The notes below the pieces were generated by a model, which saw nothing but the letters and a program-made list of their open reading frames with translations, made no database searches and had not been told where the DNA came from. Source: Mesostigma viride (taxonomy: Eukaryota > Streptophyta > Mesostigmatophyceae > Mesostigmatales > Mesostigmataceae). Taken from it: a stretch of 64,000 nt of DNA. The stretch covers positions 3,941,367 to 4,005,366 of the forward strand of contig RPFO01000165.1 in the NCBI GenBank assembly GCA_009746045.1. The letters are read 5' to 3'. Below, one piece after another: positions 12,757 through 21,911 of the stretch (positions are counted from its first letter, which is position 1; each line of letters starts with the position of its first letter). A program made the translations under genes and the position numbers.

Positions 12757-13515
12757 CGCATGTGCCACCAAAGCATTGTGTCCCGCAAAATGCACACTGC
12801 CTCCTTTCTAACAAGCACGAGCCGCTCTCTTTAGGAGACAGGTGCCAGCTCGTCAGTGTCTGGGGAAAATGATGCCGCTGCTTAGGAAGACCGCGTGAAT
12901 TTCCTCGAACACAACTGTCTATAAAGCAAAAGAAATTTCAGAGAAGCATGGAAATAAAAGCATTACACCTTCCCGACAGGTTGCGGGCCACGCGCTGCAG
13001 AAAGCCAGCCACGTCACAGACGATTAACTAGCTAAAAGACACCCAGGAATCCAGCGATGCAGCGCCAGGACCCGCAACTTTCTGGCTGCATCTGGCCGGA
13101 AAGAAGGCAAAAAGCTTACGCTCAACGAGGTAAGAAAGCAGGAAAACGCAAGCTTAAGACGTTTAACACAAGAACGTACCATAACGGGCATTTATTCGTG
13201 CCCAGGCGCACAAGAAAGTCCACCCTTTCATGGAGTGGTTGGGCAGTACGCATCGCGCAGGGCTAATGTTATCTTACCGCAAAACTACAAAAACCTAAAG
13301 TGACCCCCTTTTGGAGGGATGACAGGCATGCACAACAACATGGCATTCCTCGTGGTAAAGCATGGAAATAAACACATGTAATGATATTTATTAATGAAAC
13401 AATTCTTTATTCCAGATTATATTGCATGAATGGACTCTGTCACGTGTATTGGTGCTGCCACCACCAAGAAAAAGCCAGCATGGCTGTGCTGGTGCTGCCA
13501 CACTACCATAGCTGT

Positions 13516-14442
13516 CTAGTGTTCATCTCCCTCATCATTATCCTCCTGCTCCTCCTCATCATCATCATCACCGTCATTGTGCCCATCCTTGGCATCCACG
13601 TCCTTAGGATCATCGTCCTTGGGATCATCGTCCAACGGGATTGCATTGTCCTCGTTGACACCCTCGATGGCTAGCTTCACAGAGGCCTGCCACGCCTCCT
13701 TCTCGGCACGGAGTGCTTCCAGCTCGGCCATGATCTCTTGCTGCTTCCTCTCGCTAGCCTTGAGCTTCATGCCGATGGCCATCGCAGCCTGATGGGGATC
13801 CTGAAAAGGACCTGGGTTGGCCTGGGGCTTCTCACGCAGGTTGCTGGGAAAGGTTGGAGGGGTTCGATCCTCGGTCTTGGCGCGCTTGGGTTCGGGCTCG
13901 TGAGAACGTTCCCTGGCTTCGTTAGACCCCCGCGCCTGGCCCAGCTTCTTCTTGAGGACCGTCTGCCATGCCGATCTGACAGCGACGTGGTTGGTGTGGA
14001 ATTTCTTGGAAACGTCCTTGCTGTGCGTCCCAATGAAATTGTTGGCGAATTTGTGGACGAGCTCATCGCATCCTGGCTCGAAGTTGGAGATAGGCAGCCA
14101 GTCGTTCTGCTTGAGCGGCTTCCCCAAACGGTTGGCTTCCTCGTGATCCTCATCCGTGTAAAACCAGTCTACAAGGAGAAAGACTGTCTTGTTCACCATC
14201 TTGGCGTCGACGATACGGGACACGTCGAAATGTTCGCACGTTTCTTCTTTCCCCTCGTCGTCGCCCTGATTCTGAGAACCCCTGGCACGTTTCTGGTTCC
14301 ATGCATCCACCCTATCACTCCTCTGCATTTCGTTCGCCTGCTTTTCTTTTGCCCTAAATTCGTCATCGAGACGCTTGCCCAGAAGCGTGAAAATCGTCTC
14401 GTAAGACGCTCTATTAACGAGCTGAGCAAGATTGTCTTTCAT
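13516..14442 (-). CDS. Chromodomain-like protein (left copy)
   Basis: 308 aa. Residues about 70-134 look like a chromodomain: a hydrophobic strand pattern around HFDVSRIVDAKMVNKTVFLL, then VDWF, then NDWLPISNFEPGCDELVHKF, matching the usual 'VxKIldkR...YlVkW...TWEP..nl...c..li..F' scheme. Chromodomains bind methylated histone tails or chromatin-associated RNA, so a nuclear chromatin role is inferred. Residues about 170-230 are basic with a likely nuclear signal (EPKRAKTED); about 230-262 is predicted coiled coil; the C-terminus is a long Asp/Glu tail (about 278-308). Upstream lies TTTAATAAG as a possible TATA. It is exactly mirrored at 24895-25821. The 3' side has TTTATTAATGAAA, a motif shared by neighbours. 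Confidence 0.75.
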   Translation of the reverse strand: MKDNLAQLVNRASYETIFTLLGKRLDDEFRAKEKQANEMQRSDRVDAWNQKRARGSQNQGDDEGKEETCEHFDVSRIVDAKMVNKTVFLLVDWFYTDEDHEEANRLGKPLKQNDWLPISNFEPGCDELVHKFANNFIGTHSKDVSKKFHTNHVAVRSAWQTVLKKKLGQARGSNEARERSHEPEPKRAKTEDRTPPTFPSNLREKPQANPGPFQDPHQAAMAIGMKLKASERKQQEIMAELEALRAEKEAWQASVKLAIEGVNEDNAIPLDDDPKDDDPKDVDAKDGHNDGDDDDEEEQEDNDEGDEH

Positions 14443-14968
14443 CCTTGGCTATGGAGTTTAATTCATCCCACCCATTCTTATTAAATTCCTTTGCATGGCG
14501 GCTAGGGGCCGAGCATGCATTATGCAAGGGCCAATTGGCCCAGTGCCTAGCGCCGCTCCGTGGGTACTTTGACAGTAATTAGCATTCGTCAAGTGCGCGT
14601 ACTTTGTCAGTAATTAAAATTGCACAAGTCCCGAGCACCGTGTCATACGCCCTTACTTCTGTCGTACGCAGTACCGGCGCGGCGTTAGGCGTGTTTCTGT
14701 GCAAAGTCCCGAATTTTCACCAAGTCCTGGGCACTAAGGGGGCCGTGCTAGTAAGTGTAGCTCCTAAACGGCTAAGTCTTTTTGAATTCTGTCACTTGCA
14801 CCCTGTTTTGTATGCTTAGTATATGCTACGTACCTATTGCATTTGTTAATTGGCCTATTTATAATGCATGAGATGTGAGGACTCTTTGTTTACGTAAACG
14901 CTTTTATTAGAAAATAAAATACAGTAATCATTTCAACACTCCTTTTCTCAATGTAGGAGTGGAAGTAC
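14443..14968. other. Intergenic spacer, left arm
   Basis: About 525 bases without a gene. The part next to the F-box-like gene end holds AATAAAA-type signals (on the minus strand, TTTTCTAATAAAAGCG). Several short direct motifs (TTAGCCGTT, AAAGTAC, GGGACTTTGC) recur. Mirrored at 24369-24894. Confidence 0.6.
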
Positions 14969-15687
14969 TTATTTGTACATCGCATGCGCCTTCCTCCGTT
15001 CATGGCTTGGCTTCAAAAGGCTGCACTCCCTGCAGCTGACATAGCCATTGGCCAGTTGGTTCTTCCACACGTCTAACTCCCACTTGCACAGTTCCTCCAT
15101 CTTCTGCATCCGGGGGGGCGGTGGTGAGGAGCCACGCTTGTCTCGAGGGCCTTGCGCACCGCCTCCTTCATGCGATTGATGAGCTCGAGCCCGTGCTCTT
15201 CTGCCGTGCGTTCCTTCTCGAGATCCGGCACGGACTTGATGTACTCGTGAGCGACAAGGTCAGCGTCGTGTCCGAAGACGATGACAGCCCAGAACATCTT
15301 GTCAAACACATTCTGGGCAAGGCACGCCAGATGCTTCCTGTAGCAGTGAGCCTCGGCGACCCACCTCTTCGCTTGACGGAGAAAGATATAGGGCTTCTTG
15401 CCAATCAGCAACCGCTTGCACATCTTGAGATCGCATGAAGTCATGTGGCGCAGCTCGCCAGGGTTCCTTCGGCGTCTGCGGGAGCGCATCTGAATCTCCT
15501 TCTCAATGGCCTTCAGCAGCTCAGTGGCTTCGATCGTCTTTTCCTCTTTCACCTTCTCAAACTGGACCTGCGTGGCCTTGTTGATTCCACACAGTTTGGG
15601 CCACGAGAGCTCCACGAGGCGGTGCACGATTTCTGCAGGCAGGCTGTCGAAGGTGGCAGCCATAGCTGGTTTCGCGGAGTCAGCCAT
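14969..15687 (-). CDS. F-box-like protein, frame-broken (left copy)
   Basis: Mirror of 23650-24368. The first frame runs 204 codons to 15073; a one-base break in a run of seven G (plus strand 15114-15120) hides the last part, which ends at 14969 in another frame and contains a CxxC motif. See the right copy for the domain description. Confidence 0.6.
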
Positions 15688-16159
15688 AGCTGTTTTCGTG
15701 GTAGTGGTGGATGGAGAGGAGGATAGCTGCGAGAGTTGTTGCGTCTCGCGACTTAATAGACGAAGGGATATCCACATCTGCCACGGGATTGGTCCGCGCC
15801 CTGTGGATAAGCGCGACGCGCGCGTCCTGTGGATAAGCGCGGCGCGAATACGGAACGGCGCGGCGCGAGTACGGACCGGTGCACGTCCACGGGATTCTGC
15901 CACGTGGCACGTGCCATTTCCCGTGGTGACGGCGCCAGAAGTATAAATCTAAAACCGCGCTAAATTCAAATTTTTGCCAAGTCTCAACGGCTAAGTATTA
16001 TTAAATTTGGACACTTGGGACGTGTGCAATTGTTAATTTTACTTTGATTGCAAGCATGGAAAATAAGACATGATGTTCGTGTGAATTGTTTTCATTAAAA
16101 ATATAATTACTCTTTAATTGTACACAAGTCCACGGGACTAGAGAGATTCTCTGAACTAT

Positions 16160-17425
16160 TTACAGGGCACGCGGGGCGGCCAGTTGGTTCATGACAGCTG
16201 CATAGCAGGACTCTGCGGAGTCGTAGCGGAAAAACGGGAAGGACAGGTCGTGCTTGGAGTCCTTGCCCTCGCAGATGGGGCAGGAGACACTCTTGGTGCC
16301 AGCCTCCCGCAGAGTGTCGAGGACGCACTCGCTGCAGACGACGTCGTTGTCGATGCTGTGGCCGTTGGCGGTGAAGAGGTAGTGCGCCTTCTTGTTGCAC
16401 ACCTTGCAGGTCTTGGAGGGCACGTCCAACTGGTGGTTGCAGCCCATCTGCTTGCTGGCAGCCTTGACGCCGCAGAACTTGTTCTTCAGATGCTCGAACT
16501 CCTTGGCGCCGGGAGTGACGGTGCTGTTGAGGTTGGACTCGGACATCGTGAAAGAGACGAAGCTGAGGTAGGAGACATAGTTGCGCTTCTCGCACTCCCA
16601 CTTGATCCTGGAGACCTCCTTGGTGAAGTCGCTCTTGAAGTTCTCGATGTCGACCTTGGGCTTCTTGACGGCGTCGTTGAACAGCCCGCAAGACCTCAGG
16701 TAGTCGTTTGTGTCCTCCTGCTTCCTCTTGTAGCCACCGCGAAGAAAGGGCTGGTCGCGCTCCTCGACCTTGACGTTGACCTTGCCAGGGTCGGTGGGGC
16801 CGGTGAGAGCAAAGTTCGGCTCAGAGACGGTGTAGGTGCCTGACGTGGGCCACTTGATGAACTCGGCGGTGTCCTCCATATCCGGGTAGATCTGGAGCAG
16901 CTCGGGGAACCTCTTCTTCGTCCGCTCGTGCTCGAACGCGAACTGCTCGAATGCGGGGTCCCAGCAGCTGATGCAGTGCTCGGCCTTGCCGTTGCAGTCG
17001 ATCTTGAGGAGATCCACACGAGTCGGCTTCTTGCACTTGGCGCAGTCCTTCGTGGGGATGCTCTTCAGCATGTTGTTCTGCTGAAGGTACTCGCACGAGT
17101 CGCAGAAATGGCCGTCGCAGGGGGAAAAGCTGTGATTGTTGCGCATCTTGTAATCCTCGTCAAACTCGCAGAAGTGCTTGAGAGACCTCATCTTGTCGCA
17201 GCCGACGCAGCGAATGCGCTTCTTGTTCATCATGATGTTGCTCGTCTCGTAGTGATCCATCATGTCGTTCAAAACGCTGCGAGAAGCCTCAGGAAGGTGG
17301 ACTTCGCATGCATGCTCGCCGGTGACTGGGTGGAAAAGAATGTTGAAGTGGCGAGTTTTCTTGACTTTGGGAGCACTGTGCGGCCCACGCTGGCGAGGAG
17401 CAGAGATGGCGGAGGAGGTAGCCAT
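16160..17425 (-). CDS. Cys-rich zinc-binding protein, 421 aa (left copy)
   Basis: Mirror of 21912-23177, with identical predicted protein. The start chosen is the ATG about 85 bases downstream of a TATAAAT box (minus strand of about 17504-17510); the longer frame upstream would begin at a GTG before the TATA box. It is divergently oriented to the RING gene at 18009, sharing a 583-bp intergenic region full of CCACGGG elements. Confidence 0.85.
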   Translation of the reverse strand: MATSSAISAPRQRGPHSAPKVKKTRHFNILFHPVTGEHACEVHLPEASRSVLNDMMDHYETSNIMMNKKRIRCVGCDKMRSLKHFCEFDEDYKMRNNHSFSPCDGHFCDSCEYLQQNNMLKSIPTKDCAKCKKPTRVDLLKIDCNGKAEHCISCWDPAFEQFAFEHERTKKRFPELLQIYPDMEDTAEFIKWPTSGTYTVSEPNFALTGPTDPGKVNVKVEERDQPFLRGGYKRKQEDTNDYLRSCGLFNDAVKKPKVDIENFKSDFTKEVSRIKWECEKRNYVSYLSFVSFTMSESNLNSTVTPGAKEFEHLKNKFCGVKAASKQMGCNHQLDVPSKTCKVCNKKAHYLFTANGHSIDNDVVCSECVLDTLREAGTKSVSCPICEGKDSKHDLSFPFFRYDSAESCYAAVMNQLAAPRAL

Positions 17426-18008
17426 TGGAGCTGGTTGGTTTTGGTTGCTGAGAGAGCTGGGTGGATGCGAGTGGGATGCGAGGCGAGGTGGTGCAAGTCC
17501 TGCATTTATACCCACGGGGCTGCAATTCCCGTGGTCTCGAAGAATTCAGCAGATCGACGGCTCGTGGCGAGCCACGAGGTTTGTAACGGGAAACGGTATG
17601 ACGGTTACGAGGAAAAATTTCCCGTGGCCATACATTTTGAGCGTTATTTTGCCACGGGATTTGTGACGTAAAAAATCTTTCCCGTGGCAAAAATATCCGA
17701 CAGTTACTTTGCCGCGGGACCGGAATCGGATTTTTTTCTGTCCCCGTGGACGGATATTTCTGACCGTTACGCTGCCACGGGACTTGTAACGTAAAAAAAC
17801 GCGTCCCGTGGATAAGGTTTCGGCGCATAAACGACGAGCGCGCTTCCACGTAGCCAGATTGCCCGTGCAAGACCACGTAGATAGCCTGCCAGCCACGGGA
17901 CTGTCTCGTCAACCAAGGCCTGCGCAGGTATAAAGACCAGACTTCCTCGTCTCCTCGCCACTCGCTCACCTCACATCAGCTCAGCACACCAAAACTCTCT
18001 CACTGGAT
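17426..18008. promoter_or_regulatory. Bidirectional CCACGGG-rich promoter (left)
   Basis: Lies between two divergent genes. It holds a TATA box for each (TATAAAG at 17929-17935 on plus; TATAAAT on minus at about 17504-17510) and nine exact CCACGGG or CCCGTGG heptamers plus variants such as CCGCGGG. The heptamers often sit next to TTAC/GTAA-type sequences. Mirrored exactly at 21329-21911. Confidence 0.75.
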
Positions 18009-19181
18009 ATGGCTTCCCGCCCCAGATACGCAGCTAGCTACAACTTTGGCCGTGGTGTTACTGGAGCTAGTGGAAGTGGCAGGGGAAAGCGACGTGCTGC
18101 GAGGAACACGACTACTGGAGAAGCAGGTTTGTGACGAGCCTTTGTTTTTTTGCACCCAAAAGCGCTTTTTCTTGTCGTTTCCGCCTTTTGGTACTCATTT
18201 CTTGTTATGTTTTCTTGCCCCCACACACCCGTGCATGCAGAACTGACCGCTGAACAACGGCAGCTTCACAGGGCTAACAAGCCTGTGCCCGTGCACGATC
18301 ATCACGGGGACTTCGACACAAGAAACAACGTGTTTCCCTATCTGGAGAACACTTTCAAGGTGGCGAAACTCGTCCTGGACTTGAGCAAGATCGAATGCGC
18401 CATTTGCGCGGAGGAGAGAGACAAGTATGTCACTCTCATGCTGGAGAACGAGCCCGCGCACGCATGCTCCATCATCATCTGCGACACCTGTGCCACTACC
18501 AAGCTTCACACGTTCAGAAACCAGTGCCCGCAGTGCCGCAAGCCGCTGAGCTCGTCTGGGCAGCTGTTCGTCCCCAACCCGCAGCTCAACAGCCTGGCGT
18601 CGAGGACGCAATACCGGGCCTGCGAACACCCCGGCTGCTTTACGATCATCCCAAGCAACATGATGGCGGCGCACGAGGAGGAGTGCGAGTACAACGTCTA
18701 CACCTGTGGCAACACCGTCTCGTTCCGCCTGCTGGACAACGAGACGCTTTCTTCCAAGATGTGCTGCGGCTATGAGGGCAAGAAACGCGCCGTCGAGGAG
18801 CACATGGAGACTTGCCCGGAGGCTGAGTCTGCGAAGAAGCTTAGCGCCATGATGGGCGTGTTTGACAAGGTGGAGGCGCTCTCAGCTGCAATGGAGCGCG
18901 ACAGCCCAGACGTCTTCAAGCGCATGGCTCAGTTGTTTGGGGTGACCACGGAGAAGGCCAGGCGCATCCTTGCCAGCCTGCCTGGAGCGAGTGGTGCCGG
19001 CCCTTCTTCCCAGCGTGCTCCTCGTCCAGGGGAAGCAGTGGACACAGCAATCTCCGTCGACGCCCCCACTGACCCAATCAGTGATCTCGTGGACGCCATA
19101 GACGCTGACGTTGCTGCACAGGGCGTCGACGACGAGGCTGCAGACCCCACCTGGACTCCGGCTGGCAACCAGGACGACTGA
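18009..19181 (+). CDS. RING + TRAF-type zinc finger protein with intron (left)
   Basis: Two exons (18009-18126 and 18241-19181) give 352 aa; the intron 18127-18240 has GT...AG ends and a pyrimidine-rich 3' part, and joins A39 to E40 in frame. The ATG lies 80 bases after TATAAAG. RING-like residues: C92-C95, H113/C115, C120-C123, C135-C138. Two TRAF/SIAH-type fingers follow: C167-C172-H184-C188 and C214/C215-H227-C231. The C-terminal third is Ala/Pro/Asp-rich. The combination is typical of E3 ubiquitin ligases, so substrate ubiquitination in the infected cell is inferred. The 3' end faces the centre of the palindrome. Without splicing, a false start would be read from inside the intron (a frame open from 18150). 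Confidence 0.85.
18127..18240 (+). other. Spliceosomal-type intron, 114 bp
   Basis: Donor CAG/GTTTGTGACG, acceptor CCGTGCATGCAG/AACTG. Removing it joins a 39-codon exon that starts at a well-placed ATG to the RING-bearing exon in phase 1. Both neighbouring reading frames are closed across it from the true ATG (TGA directly after the donor). Identical introns occur at 21097-21210 (minus) and 60943-61056 (minus). Confidence 0.85.
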
Positions 19182-19487
19182 ACAGTTACAGCTGACAGCA
19201 TTGGATGTCAAAAACCCCTCTAGTTTAGAGACAAGGGCCATAGTTAGAAACCAGCCCATCCACGGGGTTTAGGTGACAGGCAGTAGAAGAAACATCCCCA
19301 CACACTGGGGACTTGGACAGGAAAGATGTGGATGTTTGTAATAAAGATGTGGATGTTTGCAAAACCAGTTTGAAAAAATATCTAAGCTGCACATTAGTAT
19401 AAGTATGGTAAGTTTCCAGCAGGCCACGTGGCAGCCACAAAGCCCGATCCCCGTGGTAGCCTGCGCAGTACGGATCCCGTAGGAATC

Positions 19488-19848
19488 CACGAGATATTTT
19501 CGAGATATTTCCGAGATATTTTAGATATTTTCAGATATTTTGAAAATATCCCAGGGACCCCGTGGACTCCCAGGGGAATCGTAACCGAAAATCGGACTCG
19601 CGGCCGGCGATCGGAGGAGCCACCACGGGAAAATCCCGTTTTTTTTTCGGGTGTGCCTCAGAACGTTCTGACGTTCTGAGGCACACCCGAAAAAAAAACG
19701 GGATTTTCCCGTGGTGGCTCCTCCGATCGCCGGCCGCGAGTCCGATTTTCGGTTACGATTCCCCTGGGAGTCCACGGGGTCCCTGGGATATTTTCAAAAT
19801 ATCTGAAAATATCTAAAATATCTCGGAAATATCTCGAAAATATCTCGT
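19488..19848. other. Palindrome centre with GATATTTT iterons
   Basis: On each side of the centre (19667-19670) lie about six GATATTTT or GATATTTC units spaced roughly 8-13 bases (about 19490-19550 and 19787-19848), preceded by CCACGGG elements. Next to the centre is the dyad TCAGAACGTTCTGA. Iterons beside a dyad are a common plan for replication origins or telomere-resolution sites; that role is inferred. The same block, half only, starts the copy at 59.51 kb. Confidence 0.5.
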
Positions 19849-20155
19849 GGATTCCTACGGGATCCGTACTGCGCAGGCTACCACGGGGATCGGGCTTTGT
19901 GGCTGCCACGTGGCCTGCTGGAAACTTACCATACTTATACTAATGTGCAGCTTAGATATTTTTTCAAACTGGTTTTGCAAACATCCACATCTTTATTACA
20001 AACATCCACATCTTTCCTGTCCAAGTCCCCAGTGTGTGGGGATGTTTCTTCTACTGCCTGTCACCTAAACCCCGTGGATGGGCTGGTTTCTAACTATGGC
20101 CCTTGTCTCTAAACTAGAGGGGTTTTTGACATCCAATGCTGTCAGCTGTAACTGT

Positions 20156-21328
20156 TCAGTCGTCCTGGTTGCCAGCCGGAGTCCAGGTGGGGTCTGCAGC
20201 CTCGTCGTCGACGCCCTGTGCAGCAACGTCAGCGTCTATGGCGTCCACGAGATCACTGATTGGGTCAGTGGGGGCGTCGACGGAGATTGCTGTGTCCACT
20301 GCTTCCCCTGGACGAGGAGCACGCTGGGAAGAAGGGCCGGCACCACTCGCTCCAGGCAGGCTGGCAAGGATGCGCCTGGCCTTCTCCGTGGTCACCCCAA
20401 ACAACTGAGCCATGCGCTTGAAGACGTCTGGGCTGTCGCGCTCCATTGCAGCTGAGAGCGCCTCCACCTTGTCAAACACGCCCATCATGGCGCTAAGCTT
20501 CTTCGCAGACTCAGCCTCCGGGCAAGTCTCCATGTGCTCCTCGACGGCGCGTTTCTTGCCCTCATAGCCGCAGCACATCTTGGAAGAAAGCGTCTCGTTG
20601 TCCAGCAGGCGGAACGAGACGGTGTTGCCACAGGTGTAGACGTTGTACTCGCACTCCTCCTCGTGCGCCGCCATCATGTTGCTTGGGATGATCGTAAAGC
20701 AGCCGGGGTGTTCGCAGGCCCGGTATTGCGTCCTCGACGCCAGGCTGTTGAGCTGCGGGTTGGGGACGAACAGCTGCCCAGACGAGCTCAGCGGCTTGCG
20801 GCACTGCGGGCACTGGTTTCTGAACGTGTGAAGCTTGGTAGTGGCACAGGTGTCGCAGATGATGATGGAGCATGCGTGCGCGGGCTCGTTCTCCAGCATG
20901 AGAGTGACATACTTGTCTCTCTCCTCCGCGCAAATGGCGCATTCGATCTTGCTCAAGTCCAGGACGAGTTTCGCCACCTTGAAAGTGTTCTCCAGATAGG
21001 GAAACACGTTGTTTCTTGTGTCGAAGTCCCCGTGATGATCGTGCACGGGCACAGGCTTGTTAGCCCTGTGAAGCTGCCGTTGTTCAGCGGTCAGTTCTGC
21101 ATGCACGGGTGTGTGGGGGCAAGAAAACATAACAAGAAATGAGTACCAAAAGGCGGAAACGACAAGAAAAAGCGCTTTTGGGTGCAAAAAAACAAAGGCT
21201 CGTCACAAACCTGCTTCTCCAGTAGTCGTGTTCCTCGCAGCACGTCGCTTTCCCCTGCCACTTCCACTAGCTCCAGTAACACCACGGCCAAAGTTGTAGC
21301 TAGCTGCGTATCTGGGGCGGGAAGCCAT
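20156..21328 (-). CDS. RING + TRAF-type zinc finger protein with intron (right)
   Basis: Exact mirror of 18009-19181, same 352-aa product. Exons on the minus strand: 21328-21211 and 21096-20156; intron 21097-21210. It converges with its twin across the palindrome centre. See the left copy for domains and function. Confidence 0.85.
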
Positions 21329-21911
21329 ATCCAGTGAGAGAGTTTTGGTGTGCTGAGCTGATGTGAGGTGAGCGAGTGGCGAGGAGACGAGGAAGTCTGG
21401 TCTTTATACCTGCGCAGGCCTTGGTTGACGAGACAGTCCCGTGGCTGGCAGGCTATCTACGTGGTCTTGCACGGGCAATCTGGCTACGTGGAAGCGCGCT
21501 CGTCGTTTATGCGCCGAAACCTTATCCACGGGACGCGTTTTTTTACGTTACAAGTCCCGTGGCAGCGTAACGGTCAGAAATATCCGTCCACGGGGACAGA
21601 AAAAAATCCGATTCCGGTCCCGCGGCAAAGTAACTGTCGGATATTTTTGCCACGGGAAAGATTTTTTACGTCACAAATCCCGTGGCAAAATAACGCTCAA
21701 AATGTATGGCCACGGGAAATTTTTCCTCGTAACCGTCATACCGTTTCCCGTTACAAACCTCGTGGCTCGCCACGAGCCGTCGATCTGCTGAATTCTTCGA
21801 GACCACGGGAATTGCAGCCCCGTGGGTATAAATGCAGGACTTGCACCACCTCGCCTCGCATCCCACTCGCATCCACCCAGCTCTCTCAGCAACCAAAACC
21901 AACCAGCTCCA
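21329..21911. promoter_or_regulatory. Bidirectional CCACGGG-rich promoter (right)
   Basis: Mirror of 17426-18008. TATAAAT at 21827-21833 lies 85 bases before the ATG at 21912; the other TATA box serves the RING gene on the minus strand. Exact heptamers occur near 21443, 21530, 21560, 21590, 21651, 21679, 21711, 21803 and 21820. Confidence 0.75.

Larger units (their letters stand above)
2511..13284. repeat. Large imperfect inverted repeat P1
   Basis: The sequence from about 2511 to 4420 is mirrored by 11377 to 13284. Between 2821 and 3380 the pairing is exact (mirror positions sum to 15789), while in the outer 300 bases the arms differ by substitutions and small indels, and the minisatellites inside differ slightly in length. 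The interior is a 70-bp minisatellite that itself changes orientation near 5475. The right arm stops abruptly at 13,284, exactly where the next palindrome begins. Arm divergence suggests a real, not very recent, structure. Confidence 0.9.

Noticed and set aside
18150-18240. Start of the RING protein at a Met inside the intron (343-codon frame)
   Set aside because: It would lie more than 200 bases after the TATA box, whereas a better ATG at 18009 joins in frame through a clean GT-AG intron.
21822-21911. N-terminal 30-residue extension of the 421-aa protein
   Set aside because: It starts at GTG upstream of the TATA box, so it would not be on the transcript.
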